Notes: generated from the letters alone by a model not told the origin. 32,958 nucleotides of DNA from CAZPNX01 sp964588285 (GCA_964588285.1 CAZPNX010000026.1:1-32958); one strand, 5' to 3'. Shown: positions 7,677 to 15,123, counted from the first letter of the stretch. A program made the numbers and translations.

Positions 7677-9398
7677 ATGAAAAACCAGGAGCTGGCCAAG
7701 ATCTTCGACAGGATCGCCGACATATTGGAATTCAAGGGCGATCTTGTTTTTAAGGTGAACGCCTACCGCCGGGCCGCCCGGGCTCTGGAGGGTCTCTCTT
7801 GGGACGTGGCGGATCTGGCCGCCAAGGGCGAATTGGAGGAAATCCCCGGCATCGGCCGGGCCATAGCCGAAAAGATCGAAGAATATCTCAAGACCGGACG
7901 CTTATCCAAGCTGTCCCAGCTGGAGAAAACTGTTCCGTCCGCTCTCATTGATCTGCTGGCCATCCAGGGGCTGGGACCCAAGACCCTGGCCCTTCTGCAT
8001 CGGGAGTTGAAGGTTGGCGACCGGGAGAGCCTGAGAAAAGTCTTGGAATCAGGCCGGGCCGCCCAGCTTCCCGGCATGGGGCCCAAGAAGGCGGAAAACA
8101 TACTCAAGGGCCTGGAGCTCTTTGCGGCCGGGCAGCAGAGGCTTTTTTTGGGTCTGGCCTACCCCATCGCCCGGGAGATTGCCGAACTTCTGAAGCGGAA
8201 GCTGGGAACGGAACTGGTGATGCCGGCCGGCTCCCTCCGCCGCATGCAGGAGACGGTGGGAGACATCGACATTCTGGCCGCCCACACCGACGGCCGGAAG
8301 GCGGTCGAAGCCTTCGTCTCTTTGCCGCTGGCCGCCCGGGTGCTGTCTGCCGGAGAGACCAAAGCCAGCATTTTGACCGAAACCGGCCTGCAGATTGACC
8401 TGCGGGTGGTGGAGGAAAAATCATTCGGGGCCGCCCTCCAATACTTCACCGGCTCCAAGGAGCACAACGTCCGCCTGAGGGAGATGGCCCGCAAGAAGGG
8501 TCTGACCTTGAGCGAGTATGGGGTTTTTCGCCTCAAGGACAACAGGTTTGCGGCCGGACGCAGTGAAGAGGAGGTCTATGCCAAGCTGGATCTTCCCTTT
8601 ATACCTCCGGAGCTACGTGAGGACCAGGGGGAGATCCAGGCCGCGTTGGATAACAAACTGCCCCGGCTGGTGGAGATCAAGGACATCCGGGGGGATTTAC
8701 ACGTCCATAGCGATTGGTCGGACGGACATTCCAGCATCCAAGAACTCGCGGCTGCTGCCCGGAAGCGAGGTTACAGCTATCTGGCCATTTGCGATCATTC
8801 GCCATCGGCCTCCTATGCCGGCGGCCTGACGCCTGAAAAGTTAGCCGAACAGATCGATTTTATCAAGCGTTTCAACGCCAAACACGGATGCCAACACTTT
8901 CGGATATTGAGCGGCTGCGAGGTGGACGTACGCCCCGACGGCTCTTTGGACCTTCCAGACACGCTGTTATCCAAATTGGACCTGGTGGTGGCCTCCATCC
9001 ATTCGGCCTTCACCAAGAACGTCACCGTCAGGCTGATCCGGGCCTGCCGCCATCCCCAGGTGGACATCATCGGCCACCCCACCGGCCGTCTGATATCCAA
9101 AAGGGAGGGCTATCAGGGATTGGACCTGGAGACGGTGCTGCGGGAGGCGGCTAAGACCGGAACCGCTTTGGAGATCAACTCCTACCATGAGCGGCTGGAT
9201 CTCAACGACCAGAACGCCCGCCGGGCTGCGGAGCTGGGCTGCCGTCTGGCCGTCAACACCGACAGCCATTCGGCCGAGCATCTCTGGATGATGGAGCTGG
9301 GGGTGGGGGTCGCCCGCCGCGCCTGGCTGGAGAAGAAGCACGTCATCAATTGCCTGCCCCCGGGTAAACTGGGCAAAAAGCATTCCTCCGTAAAATGA
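7677..9398 (+). CDS. polX: Family X DNA polymerase with PHP domain (PolX)
   Basis: The product is 573 residues, the usual length of bacterial PolX (about 570). The N-terminal 150 residues carry helix-hairpin-helix DNA-binding motifs (EIPGIGRAIAEKI, IQGLGPKTLALL, LPGMGPKKAENIL). The polymerase palm has GSLRRMQETVGDIDIL with metal-binding Asp196 and Asp198, and a further candidate Asp in LQIDLRVV. The C-terminal PHP domain begins near residue 340 with DLHVHSDWSDG and includes INSYHERLD and NTDSH metal ligands. In characterised bacterial PolX the polymerase fills gaps in base-excision repair and the PHP domain is a 3'-5' exonuclease. No clear ribosome site precedes ATG 7677; TATAAAT at 7654 could be a -10 element with a very short leader. 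The next gene starts 14 bases downstream, so this looks like the first gene of an operon. Confidence 0.95.
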   Translation: MKNQELAKIFDRIADILEFKGDLVFKVNAYRRAARALEGLSWDVADLAAKGELEEIPGIGRAIAEKIEEYLKTGRLSKLSQLEKTVPSALIDLLAIQGLGPKTLALLHRELKVGDRESLRKVLESGRAAQLPGMGPKKAENILKGLELFAAGQQRLFLGLAYPIAREIAELLKRKLGTELVMPAGSLRRMQETVGDIDILAAHTDGRKAVEAFVSLPLAARVLSAGETKASILTETGLQIDLRVVEEKSFGAALQYFTGSKEHNVRLREMARKKGLTLSEYGVFRLKDNRFAAGRSEEEVYAKLDLPFIPPELREDQGEIQAALDNKLPRLVEIKDIRGDLHVHSDWSDGHSSIQELAAAARKRGYSYLAICDHSPSASYAGGLTPEKLAEQIDFIKRFNAKHGCQHFRILSGCEVDVRPDGSLDLPDTLLSKLDLVVASIHSAFTKNVTVRLIRACRHPQVDIIGHPTGRLISKREGYQGLDLETVLREAAKTGTALEINSYHERLDLNDQNARRAAELGCRLAVNTDSHSAEHLWMMELGVGVARRAWLEKKHVINCLPPGKLGKKHSSVK

Positions 9399-9412
9399 CA
9401 TAGGAGGGTATC

Positions 9413-9670
9413 ATGGACGAGACTAAAATCGAGAGGATCGCATCGCTAAGCAGCCACGGCGTCTTCCGCGACCTGGCCTTCGCCCTGCTCTTTTTACTGT
9501 TCGGGGGCGGCATCACCTGCTTCGCCCTGTTCGGCGCCTTCTTTAGGGCCGGCAGCATCCCCAATTGGGGATGGATAGCTCTGGCTCTCATTTCCATCTG
9601 CGCCATGAATGTCTCCCTGGCCATGTGGCTGGTATATTGTTTCACCGTCAGGAGGGCCGTTGATGATTGA
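9413..9670 (+). CDS. Small membrane protein with two transmembrane helices
   Basis: The product is 85 residues and matches no family I recognise. A strong AGGAGG lies 6 bases before ATG 9413. Residues about 18-44 (FRDLAFALLFLLFGGGITCF...) and 51-79 (WGWIALALISICAMNVSLAM...) are hydrophobic and probably span the membrane, joined by a short RAGSIPN loop. The N-terminus is charged and the C-terminus is FTVRRAVDD. The gene follows polX by 14 bases and overlaps the start of the next gene by 8 bases, so it is almost certainly translated as part of the same operon. Its partner may be the following membrane methyltransferase-family protein. Confidence 0.75.
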   Translation: MDETKIERIASLSSHGVFRDLAFALLFLLFGGGITCFALFGAFFRAGSIPNWGWIALALISICAMNVSLAMWLVYCFTVRRAVDD

Positions 9671-10259
9671 CGCCCTGAGGGCTGGACAGCTTTTCTTCAA
9701 GTGGCGCAGCTACACGCCCATCCCCCTGCTGCTGGCCGCACTGCTCTTGGCCCGTCCCACCTGGTGGTCCATGGCCATGGGATACTGTCTGCTGGCCGGC
9801 GGTGAGCTGCTTCGGATCTCGGCCGTGGGTTTTGCCTCCGGCTCCACCCGGACGCTGGAGGCCGGAGTGGGGGCGTTGATCACCGGCGGGCCGTATTCCT
9901 ATACCCGCAATCCCCTTTATCTGGGCAATTTCCTGATAAGCCTGGGCCTATGTCTGGCCGCCTGGTCCTGGATGCCTTGGATGCTTTTCCTCTTCGTGGC
10001 CGCCTTCTCCCTGCAGTATGGTTTTATCGTCCACTTGGAGGAAACCACCTTGGCCGAAAAATTGGGCGACCAGTACCGGGAATACCTTAAACAGGTGCCA
10101 AGGTGGGCTTTCCGTTTCACCCCTTATCATCCCCGGTATCCGGAACGCGGAGATTTCATGAGAGGGCTGAAATCGGAGCGCCGCACACTGCAATCCATTG
10201 CCATCGTCACCGCCCTGTTGATCCTCCGCGGTTTTATCTTTTCCACCTGGCTGCGGTGA
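9663..10259 (+). CDS. Isoprenylcysteine carboxyl methyltransferase/PEMT-family membrane protein
   Basis: The product is 198 residues. The start is ATG 9663, preceded by AGGAGG, and it overlaps the previous stop by 8 bases. A reading from 9609 would be longer but has no ribosome site. The protein has four or five hydrophobic helices and the hallmark of this family: GPYSYTRNPLYLGN, then a conserved Glu (HLEETTLAEKLGDQYREYLKQVPRW) that helps bind S-adenosylmethionine. Family members methylate isoprenylcysteine or phospholipid head groups in the membrane; in bacteria most have no known substrate. The C-terminal 45 residues after PRW run to another hydrophobic segment. The stop overlaps the GTG start of the macro-domain gene. 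Confidence 0.85.
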   Translation: MIDALRAGQLFFKWRSYTPIPLLLAALLLARPTWWSMAMGYCLLAGGELLRISAVGFASGSTRTLEAGVGALITGGPYSYTRNPLYLGNFLISLGLCLAAWSWMPWMLFLFVAAFSLQYGFIVHLEETTLAEKLGDQYREYLKQVPRWAFRFTPYHPRYPERGDFMRGLKSERRTLQSIAIVTALLILRGFIFSTWLR

Positions 10260-10768
10260 TCGAGATCGTACGGGGCGACATCACCAAAGTGGCGGTGGAC
10301 GCCATCGTCAATGCCGCCAACCGGTCGCTTCTGGGCGGTGGGGGTGTCGATGGTGCCATACATAGGGCGGCCGGGCCGGAGCTTTTGGAGGAATGTCGAA
10401 AAATCGGCGGCTGCCCCACCGGACAGGCCAAGATAACCCTGGGCTATAGACTCCCGGCCAAGTGGGTGATCCACACCGTGGGACCGGTCTGGCGCGGAGG
10501 GAAGAGCGGCGAGCCGGAACTGCTGGCCGGTTGTTACCGAAACGTGTTGGCCCTGGCGAAAAATAACGGCATAAAATCCATCGCCTTCCCCTCGATATCG
10601 ACCGGCGTCTTCGGCTATCCGGTGGACCAGGCCTGCCGGATAGCGCTGAAGGAGACGAGGGAATTCACCAAGGACCATCCGGAAATTGGCCGGGTGGTCT
10701 TCGTGTGTTTCGACGAAAGGATCCGTCAGGCCTACTTAAAAGCATATAGCGAGATAGCGGTAAAATGA
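10256..10768 (+). CDS. Macro-domain protein (ADP-ribose/O-acetyl-ADP-ribose binding hydrolase family)
   Basis: The product is 170 residues, the normal size of a stand-alone macro domain. I choose GTG 10256 because it overlaps the preceding TGA as GTGA (translational coupling) and begins exactly at the domain (IEIVRGDIT). The longer reading from 10103 runs over the previous gene. Diagnostic motifs are GDIT with the adenine-binding Asp, VNAANRSLLGGGGVDGAIHR, and the phosphate loop STGVFGYP. Relatives remove ADP-ribose from proteins or DNA, or deacetylate O-acetyl-ADP-ribose. Its place in an operon with polX is compatible with DNA repair or ADP-ribose turnover, but that is inference. Confidence 0.9.
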   Translation: MIEIVRGDITKVAVDAIVNAANRSLLGGGGVDGAIHRAAGPELLEECRKIGGCPTGQAKITLGYRLPAKWVIHTVGPVWRGGKSGEPELLAGCYRNVLALAKNNGIKSIAFPSISTGVFGYPVDQACRIALKETREFTKDHPEIGRVVFVCFDERIRQAYLKAYSEIAVK

Positions 10769-10786
10769 TTAATGCATTTAAACACG

Positions 10787-10845
10787 GATTATCTCAGATA
10801 CTGCCATTCCCGTAAATTATTTCTGTCTGTGTTAATCAGTGTCAA
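10787..10845. repeat. Degenerate GATTACAC-family repeat
   Basis: The stretch between the macro-domain and hydrolase genes contains AAACACGGATTATCTCAGA and, inverted, TTCTGTCTGTGTTAATC. It resembles the elements at 12617-12646 and 17577-17662 but pairs poorly. It may be a decayed copy. Confidence 0.4.
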
Positions 10846-10853
10846 AAAGAAAT

Positions 10854-11645
10854 ATGCCCTCAATTCACCTGAAGTTCCTGCTCGCCCTGGCCCTCCTCTA
10901 CCTCCTGTTGGCCGCCTACGCCTGGCTGGCCTCCGACTCCATGATCTTCCACCCCGAGTACTCGAGGGACCCGGAGCCGCCCGGCGCGTTCAAGATCAGG
11001 ACAAGTGACGGAGCCCATATCACAGCCGTCCATTTGAAGAACGATTCCGCCCCCTTCACCGTCCTCTTCAGCTACGGCAATGCCTCCAGCCTGGGCAACA
11101 GCTACCCGTTCCTTTTATGGTTGAGGGAGGTGGGCTTCTCGGTCCTTGCCTATGACTATCGTGGTTACGGCTCGAGCCGGGGCCGGCCCTCGGAAAGGGC
11201 ACTATATGCCGATATAGATGCCGCCTACTTATATCTGACCGACAGCCTCAAGGTCCCGCCTGAGCGGATAATCGCCTTCGGCCAGTCGCTGGGCGGCGCG
11301 GTGGCCGTGGACCTGGCCTCGCGCAAGAAACTCGGCGGTTTGATCGTGGAAAGCTCCTTTGTCTCCGCCTTCCGTGTGATGACCAAAATCCCCTTGCTGC
11401 CCTTCGACAAGTTCAACAGCATCCGAAAGATCGGCCGGGTCCGATGCCCGGTGCTGGTCATCCACGGGGACAGAGACAGCACCATCCCCCTGTGGCACGG
11501 GAAGTCGCTCTACGATGCGGCCAACGACCCCAAACAACTGGTGGTCATTCCTGAAGGTGACCACAATTACATACCACCGGGGGCGGCCGAGCACTACCGA
11601 CAGGCCATGATCGGATTTATTCTATCTCTATCTCAGACCAAATAA
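10854..11645 (+). CDS. Membrane-anchored alpha/beta hydrolase (BEM46/ABHD13-like)
   Basis: The product is 263 residues from ATG 10854; a GTG at 10839 in the same frame is an alternative start, and the ribosome site is weak for both. Residues 7-26 (KFLLALALLYLLLAAYAWLA) form a single membrane anchor or uncleaved signal. The domain opens with the SMIFHPEYS motif typical of this group. The predicted catalytic triad is Ser145 in GQSLGG, Asp208 in HGDRDSTIP and His237 in EGDHN. The family's usual oxyanion HGN motif is YGN here (FSYGNASS). Family members are serine hydrolases, mostly of unknown substrate, acting at the membrane. A repeat of 60-odd bases separates the gene from the polX operon, so co-transcription is uncertain. 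Confidence 0.85.
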   Translation: MPSIHLKFLLALALLYLLLAAYAWLASDSMIFHPEYSRDPEPPGAFKIRTSDGAHITAVHLKNDSAPFTVLFSYGNASSLGNSYPFLLWLREVGFSVLAYDYRGYGSSRGRPSERALYADIDAAYLYLTDSLKVPPERIIAFGQSLGGAVAVDLASRKKLGGLIVESSFVSAFRVMTKIPLLPFDKFNSIRKIGRVRCPVLVIHGDRDSTIPLWHGKSLYDAANDPKQLVVIPEGDHNYIPPGAAEHYRQAMIGFILSLSQTK

Positions 11646-11670
11646 ACAGGACCATGTTCTGGTTAAAAGA

Positions 11671-11692
11671 GGCCCCGCATTGCTGCGGGGCC
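11671..11692. terminator. Convergent terminator hairpin between hydrolase and sigma-factor genes
   Basis: GGCCCCGCA (11671-11679), a TTGC loop and TGCGGGGCC (11684-11692) form a perfect 9-base-pair stem. On the minus strand it is followed by TCTTTT, giving a usable U-tract for the sigma-factor operon. On the plus strand the tail (TTGGTAG) is poor, so termination of the hydrolase message is less certain. Confidence 0.75.
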
Positions 11693-11740
11693 TTGGTAGT
11701 GTTATCAGCGTATATCCGCGAATATTTGCGACAAAAAGGC

Positions 11741-12607
11741 CTAGTCCAAATACGCCTTCAACCTCCCGCTCTGGGTGGCCATCTTGACCTTCTTCAGGGC
11801 CCGGTCCCGTATCTGCCTTACCCGCTCCCGGGAGATGTTCAGCTTCTGGCCGATGGAATCCAATGTCCCCTCGGGACTGTTGTCCAAGCCGTAGTACATG
11901 CGGAGCACCTTCTCCTCCCTGGGGGTCAACACCGACAGGGCCGTCTTGATGTCATGGGTGAGGGTCTTTTCCATCAGCGCCTTCTCCGGAGAAAGCGAAC
12001 CCGTATCCTCAACCGTCTCCAACAATCGGCTTTCCCCTTCCTCGGACATGGGCGCGTCCAGCGACACCTGGGTGGCGCTGTGGCCCAGCAGGTCCTGGAT
12101 CTCCTCCACAGGAATCCGGGTGACCTTGGAGATCTGGTAGAGCGAGGGGCTGACACCCGGGTTTTTGGAATCGGACCGGAGTTCCTGGGCCGCCTTGTAG
12201 ATCTTGTTCAGCTTGTCTATCCGGTTCATGGGCAGTCGGATGGTACGGGTCTGCTGGGCCAAGGCCTTGAGGATGGCCTGGCGTATCCACCACAGGGCGT
12301 AGGTGGAGAACCGGCAGCCGCGGGCGGCGTCGAAGTGCTGAACCGCCCGCAGCAGTCCCACGTTGCCCTCGTTGATGAGGTCGGCCAAGGAAAGCCCCCG
12401 GTGCTGGAACTCCTTGGCTACGGAGACCACGAAGCGCAGGTTGGCCTCGGTCAGCTGGTCCACCGCCTCCCGGTCGCCGGCCTTGGCCCGGGCCGCCAAG
12501 CTGCGCTCCTGGGCCGGAGTCAGCAGCTTGTAGCGACCGATCTCCCTGAGGTAGATGTCAAGCGACGGCTCGTCGGTAGCCGTGGGGCTGAAGTTGTGTT
12601 CTATCAT
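11741..12607 (-). CDS. Sigma-70 family RNA polymerase sigma factor (RpoD/RpoS-like, short)
   Basis: The product is 288 residues. It lacks region 1.1 and starts with region 1.2 (DEPSLDIYLREIGRYKLLTP). Region 2 is strongly conserved (LRFVVSVAKEFQHRGLSLAD, LINEGNVGLLRAVQHFD, RFSTYALWWIRQAI), followed by the region 3 segment and region 4 with the -35-binding helix-turn-helix (LDSIGQKLNISRERVRQIRD). The -10-binding and -35-binding helices are close to primary sigma factors, so it probably recognises TTGACA/TATAAT promoters. The absence of region 1.1 suggests a group 2 or compact primary factor; other genomic copies would decide. It is the last gene of the heat-shock operon: htrA ends 60 bases upstream and a terminator follows 48 bases after the stop. 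The start codon is preceded only by the weak AAAAAG. Confidence 0.9.
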   Translation of the reverse strand: MIEHNFSPTATDEPSLDIYLREIGRYKLLTPAQERSLAARAKAGDREAVDQLTEANLRFVVSVAKEFQHRGLSLADLINEGNVGLLRAVQHFDAARGCRFSTYALWWIRQAILKALAQQTRTIRLPMNRIDKLNKIYKAAQELRSDSKNPGVSPSLYQISKVTRIPVEEIQDLLGHSATQVSLDAPMSEEGESRLLETVEDTGSLSPEKALMEKTLTHDIKTALSVLTPREEKVLRMYYGLDNSPEGTLDSIGQKLNISRERVRQIRDRALKKVKMATQSGRLKAYLD

Positions 12608-12616
12608 CTTTTTCGC

Positions 12617-12646
12617 TGATTACGCTGTTGTAAATCAGTGTAATCA
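12617..12646. repeat. GATTACAC-family hairpin repeat between htrA and the sigma-factor gene
   Basis: TGATTACGCTG (12617-12627) and CAGTGTAATCA (12636-12646) pair at 10 of 11 positions, with one possible G-U pair, around an 8-base loop. A further AATCTGTGAAATC lies beyond, at 12652-12664. The repeat fills the gap just upstream of the sigma-factor start, so in RNA it could affect that gene's translation or message processing. Confidence 0.6.
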
Positions 12647-12667
12647 AAAATAATCTGTGAAATCGGG

Positions 12668-14158
12668 TCAGGGTTTGACCGCCACGAAGTACATGTTCTC
12701 CCCGCGCTTGATGAGCAGCACCCGGGTTCGTCCTTCGCCGCCCTTGGAGGCCGCCAGATAGTCGTCCATCCCCTTGATGGTGCGATCGTCCACTTTCTTG
12801 ATGACGTCTCCGGCTCGGAGCCCGGCCTCGTCAGCCGGGGAACCCGGCTCCACCTCGCGGATGACCACCCCCTGCTTCTCCCTGATCCCCATCTGCTGGG
12901 CCTCGGGAGCGTTTACCGCCAGCACCCTCTTGATCCCCAGCCAGGGGCTGTCCTCCTTGGCCGGCTCCTGTTTCAGAGTCGTCTCGTCCGGCAGCTCGCC
13001 GATGGTGGCCTTGATCTTTTGCTCCTTCCTGTTCCTGACCACCACCAGCTCCACCTTGGCCCCCACCTTGGTCTCGGCCACCATCTGGCGGAACTTGTCA
13101 ACTCCCGAAACCTCCTTGCCGTCGAAGCGGATGATGACGTCGCCCTGCTCCAGTCCGGCTTGGCTGGCCGGGCTCTCCTCCTGGACGCTGGCCACAATCA
13201 CCCCCCCGGCTCCGGACTTGAGCCCCAGGCCCTCGGCCAGCTCCGTGGTCACCTCCTGCGGCACCACCCCCAGATAGCCGCGCACCACCTTGCCCTTGTC
13301 GATCAGCTGGTCGGCCACCCGGCGGGCCATGTTGATGGGAATGGCGAAGCCGATGCCCTGTCCGGCCGGGTTGATGGCGGTGTTGATGCCGATCACCTGT
13401 CCCCGGATGTTGACCAGCGGCCCGCCCGAGTTGCCGTAGTTGATGGAGGCGTCGGTCTGGATGAAGTCCTGGTAGACCGGCCCTCCGCCGGCGATGGGCA
13501 GACCGCTGCGCCCCTTGAAGGAGACGATGCCCTGGGTGACGGTCCGCTCCAAGCCGAAGGGGTTGCCGATGGCGATGGCGTAATCGCCCACCTCGATCTC
13601 GTCCGAATTGCCCAGCTCGGCCACCTCGGCCTCGGGCAGGTCCTTTTTAAGGTCCTTGAGCCTGATGACGGCCACGTCGGTCCTGGGATCGGCCCCCACC
13701 ACCTCGGCCTTGAACTCGCGGTCGTCGGAAAGCTTGACCGTCAGTTCGCCCCCTCCGGCCACCACGTGGTTGTTGGTCAGCACCAGGCCCTTTTTGTCGA
13801 TGATGAACCCGGATCCCTGGCCTTCGATATTGCGCTTGGGCGCCTCGCGGCGCGGCACCTCGCCAAAGAACTCGCGGAAGAAATCGTCGAACGGTCCCTG
13901 GATATCGTAGCCCCGCATCTCCACCACCTTTCGGGTGCGGATGTTGACCACCGAGGGCCCCACCTTTTTGGCCACGGCCACGAACGGGCTCTGGGCGGCC
14001 GGATTGATGGCCAAGGCCTCGGCTGCCGGCTTCTCGGCCCGGGCGCAGGCGGTCCAGTTAAGGCCCGAAGCCAGGATGATTCCGGCCAACAGGCAGGATA
14101 GGCCCACCGCCAGGGTGCGGCCCCAGGCCGGCCAGATCCGTTCATTTCTGCTCGTCAT
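12668..14158 (-). CDS. HtrA/DegP-family periplasmic serine protease
   Basis: The product is 496 residues. Start ATG 14158 follows GAGGG at 5 bases. Residues 15-33 (a hydrophobic run after WGRT) form a signal peptide or anchor. The trypsin-like domain carries the triad His131 (LTNNHVV), Asp161 (DPRTDVAVIRLK) and Ser244 (GNSGGPLVN). Two PDZ domains follow: one with YLGVVPQEV...AGLEQGDVIIRFDGKEV, and one with WLGIKRVLAVN...AGLRAGDVIKKVDDRTI. This is the DegQ/DegP/MucD layout: an oligomeric protease-chaperone that clears misfolded envelope proteins. The start overlaps the hspR stop by 17 bases, so the two are translationally coupled. That supports heat-shock control through HspR. Confidence 0.95.
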   Translation of the reverse strand: MTSRNERIWPAWGRTLAVGLSCLLAGIILASGLNWTACARAEKPAAEALAINPAAQSPFVAVAKKVGPSVVNIRTRKVVEMRGYDIQGPFDDFFREFFGEVPRREAPKRNIEGQGSGFIIDKKGLVLTNNHVVAGGGELTVKLSDDREFKAEVVGADPRTDVAVIRLKDLKKDLPEAEVAELGNSDEIEVGDYAIAIGNPFGLERTVTQGIVSFKGRSGLPIAGGGPVYQDFIQTDASINYGNSGGPLVNIRGQVIGINTAINPAGQGIGFAIPINMARRVADQLIDKGKVVRGYLGVVPQEVTTELAEGLGLKSGAGGVIVASVQEESPASQAGLEQGDVIIRFDGKEVSGVDKFRQMVAETKVGAKVELVVVRNRKEQKIKATIGELPDETTLKQEPAKEDSPWLGIKRVLAVNAPEAQQMGIREKQGVVIREVEPGSPADEAGLRAGDVIKKVDDRTIKGMDDYLAASKGGEGRTRVLLIKRGENMYFVAVKP

Positions 14159-14486
14159 GATTACCCTCTGCTGTTGTGTTTTCGCTTCTGTATGTTTGAT
14201 GCAGTTCGATGCGGATCCGCTCCACCTGGCCCTGGGGGTCGTTGACCATCTCCAGCACCATCCGCACCCCGGCCAGGTTCAAACGCCGCTCCCTCACCAG
14301 ATAGACGATAGTCTCGATGGTCTGCACGTCCCTCTGGGAGTAGAGCCGGTTTTTGCCGCTCACCCGGGCCGGCGTCAGGAATCCCTGGCGCTCGTACATG
14401 CGCAGGGTCTGCTCGTGCAGGTGGAGCATCCTGGCCACCACGCTGATGGGGTAGAGGGGCTCGTCGGGGGCAGGTCTGAAAGCCAT
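14142..14486 (-). CDS. hspR: HspR-like MerR-family heat-shock repressor
   Basis: The product is 114 residues. The MerR-type winged helix spans about residues 11-80: LYPISVVARMLHLHEQTLRM, YERQGFLTPARVSG, RLYSQRDVQTIETIVYL and RRLNLAGVRMVLEM. The TLRxYERxGLLxPxR and NLAGVxxIL patterns are those of HspR rather than of metal-sensing MerR proteins, and no regulatory Cys cluster is present. HspR binds HAIR operators upstream of chaperone genes and is known to act with DnaK as co-repressor in actinobacteria. A HAIR-like site lies on the promoter of this operon, so autoregulation is likely. AGAGAG lies directly before ATG 14486. The coding end overlaps htrA. Confidence 0.88.
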   Translation of the reverse strand: MAFRPAPDEPLYPISVVARMLHLHEQTLRMYERQGFLTPARVSGKNRLYSQRDVQTIETIVYLVRERRLNLAGVRMVLEMVNDPQGQVERIRIELHQTYRSENTTAEGNHDEQK

Positions 14487-14502
14487 CTCTCTAAGCTAAT
14501 AA

Positions 14503-14568
14503 CCAAAATTCAAAATCCAAAACCCAACAGGTTTCCCTTTGAGTTTTGAATTTTGATATTTGAGTTTG
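14503..14568. repeat. CAAAATTCAAAA hairpin repeat between hsp20 and hspR
   Basis: CAAAATTCAAAA (14504-14515) and TTTTGAATTTTG (14544-14555) are perfect 12-base inverses in the 90-base gap between hsp20 and hspR. The 15-base CCAAAATTCAAAATC at its left end recurs exactly at 17902-17916 in the carboxyltransferase operon. It could form a hairpin in the operon message between the abundant chaperone gene and the repressor gene. Confidence 0.65.
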
Positions 14569-14576
14569 GCCGTCGG

Positions 14577-15029
14577 TTATTTGACTTCGATGGCTATTTC
14601 CTTGGGCTTGGCCTGCTCGCTCTTGGGCAGCTTGATGGTCAGCACCCCGTTCTCGTAGGTGGCTTTGACCTTGGTGGGGTCGACCTCGGTCGGCAGCCGG
14701 ATCATCCTCTGGAACTTGCCGTAGGCCCGTTCGATGCGGTGGAAGGTCTTGTCCTTGATTTCCTCCTCCCGCTTGCGCTCTCCGGTCACCGACAGTACGT
14801 CATTGTTGATCTGGATCTTGACGTCCTCCTTCTTCATGCCCGGCAGCTCGGCCTTGACCAGGATCTCGTCCTTGGTCTCCTCGATGTCCATCAGCGGCGC
14901 CCAAAATCCCTCGGAGAACATGCGACGGCTGGGCAACCGGCCGAAGAAGTCCTCGAAGAGCTGGTTCATCTCATCCTGGAAACCGGAAAGCTCGCGGAAC
15001 GGCTCCCATTTCTGGATTTCGTGCTTCAT
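14577..15029 (-). CDS. Small heat-shock protein, Hsp20/alpha-crystallin family
   Basis: The product is 150 residues, the standard length. AAGGAG lies 6 bases before ATG 15029. After a short N-terminal arm rich in Phe (NQLFEDFFGRLPSRRMFSEG), the alpha-crystallin domain runs from about residue 45: PLMDIEETKDEILVKAELPG, the region around INNDVLSVTGERK, and the end motif YENGVLTIKLPK. A short C-terminal tail (EIAIEVK) carries an I-x-I type motif that normally bridges dimers. It is an ATP-independent holdase for unfolding proteins. It is the first gene of the hsp20-hspR-htrA-sigma operon and lies about 50 bases downstream of the predicted transcription start. Confidence 0.95.
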   Translation of the reverse strand: MKHEIQKWEPFRELSGFQDEMNQLFEDFFGRLPSRRMFSEGFWAPLMDIEETKDEILVKAELPGMKKEDVKIQINNDVLSVTGERKREEEIKDKTFHRIERAYGKFQRMIRLPTEVDPTKVKATYENGVLTIKLPKSEQAKPKEIAIEVK

Positions 15030-15086
15030 GGCTTTCTCCTTATATTACGTTCATTTTGTTTGGATGTTTCTTTTGCCATCACTGAT

Positions 15087-15115
15087 ATTATAATACTTGA
15101 GTGGCTTATTGTCAA
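15087..15115 (-). promoter_or_regulatory. Perfect consensus sigma-70 promoter of the heat-shock operon
   Basis: On the minus strand TTGACA (15115-15110), a 17-base spacer and TATAAT (15092-15087) are both exact consensus hexamers at ideal spacing. The expected transcription start is near 15080. Such a strong promoter would need repression, and a HAIR-like operator covers its -35 element and spacer. Confidence 0.85.
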
Positions 15116-15116
15116 G
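15096..15116 (-). promoter_or_regulatory. HAIR operator for HspR overlapping the promoter
   Basis: CTTGACA-N7-ACTCAAG on the minus strand matches the HspR-associated inverted repeat CTTGAGT-N7-ACTCAAG in 12 of 14 defined positions. The right half is exact. The two changes in the left half turn it into the TTGACA -35 hexamer, so one sequence serves as both operator half-site and promoter element. The spacing of 7 is exact, and an hspR gene lies in the operon. Confidence 0.8.
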
Positions 15117-15123
15117 TGGGAGA

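Noticed and set aside
13019..14101. Plus-strand readings of 250-360 codons opposite htrA, the sigma gene, the 12S-like gene and the fecR-like gene
   Set aside because: Each overlaps a gene with clear family motifs on the minus strand; composition (His/Gly/Leu/Asp-rich) is typical of shadow frames.
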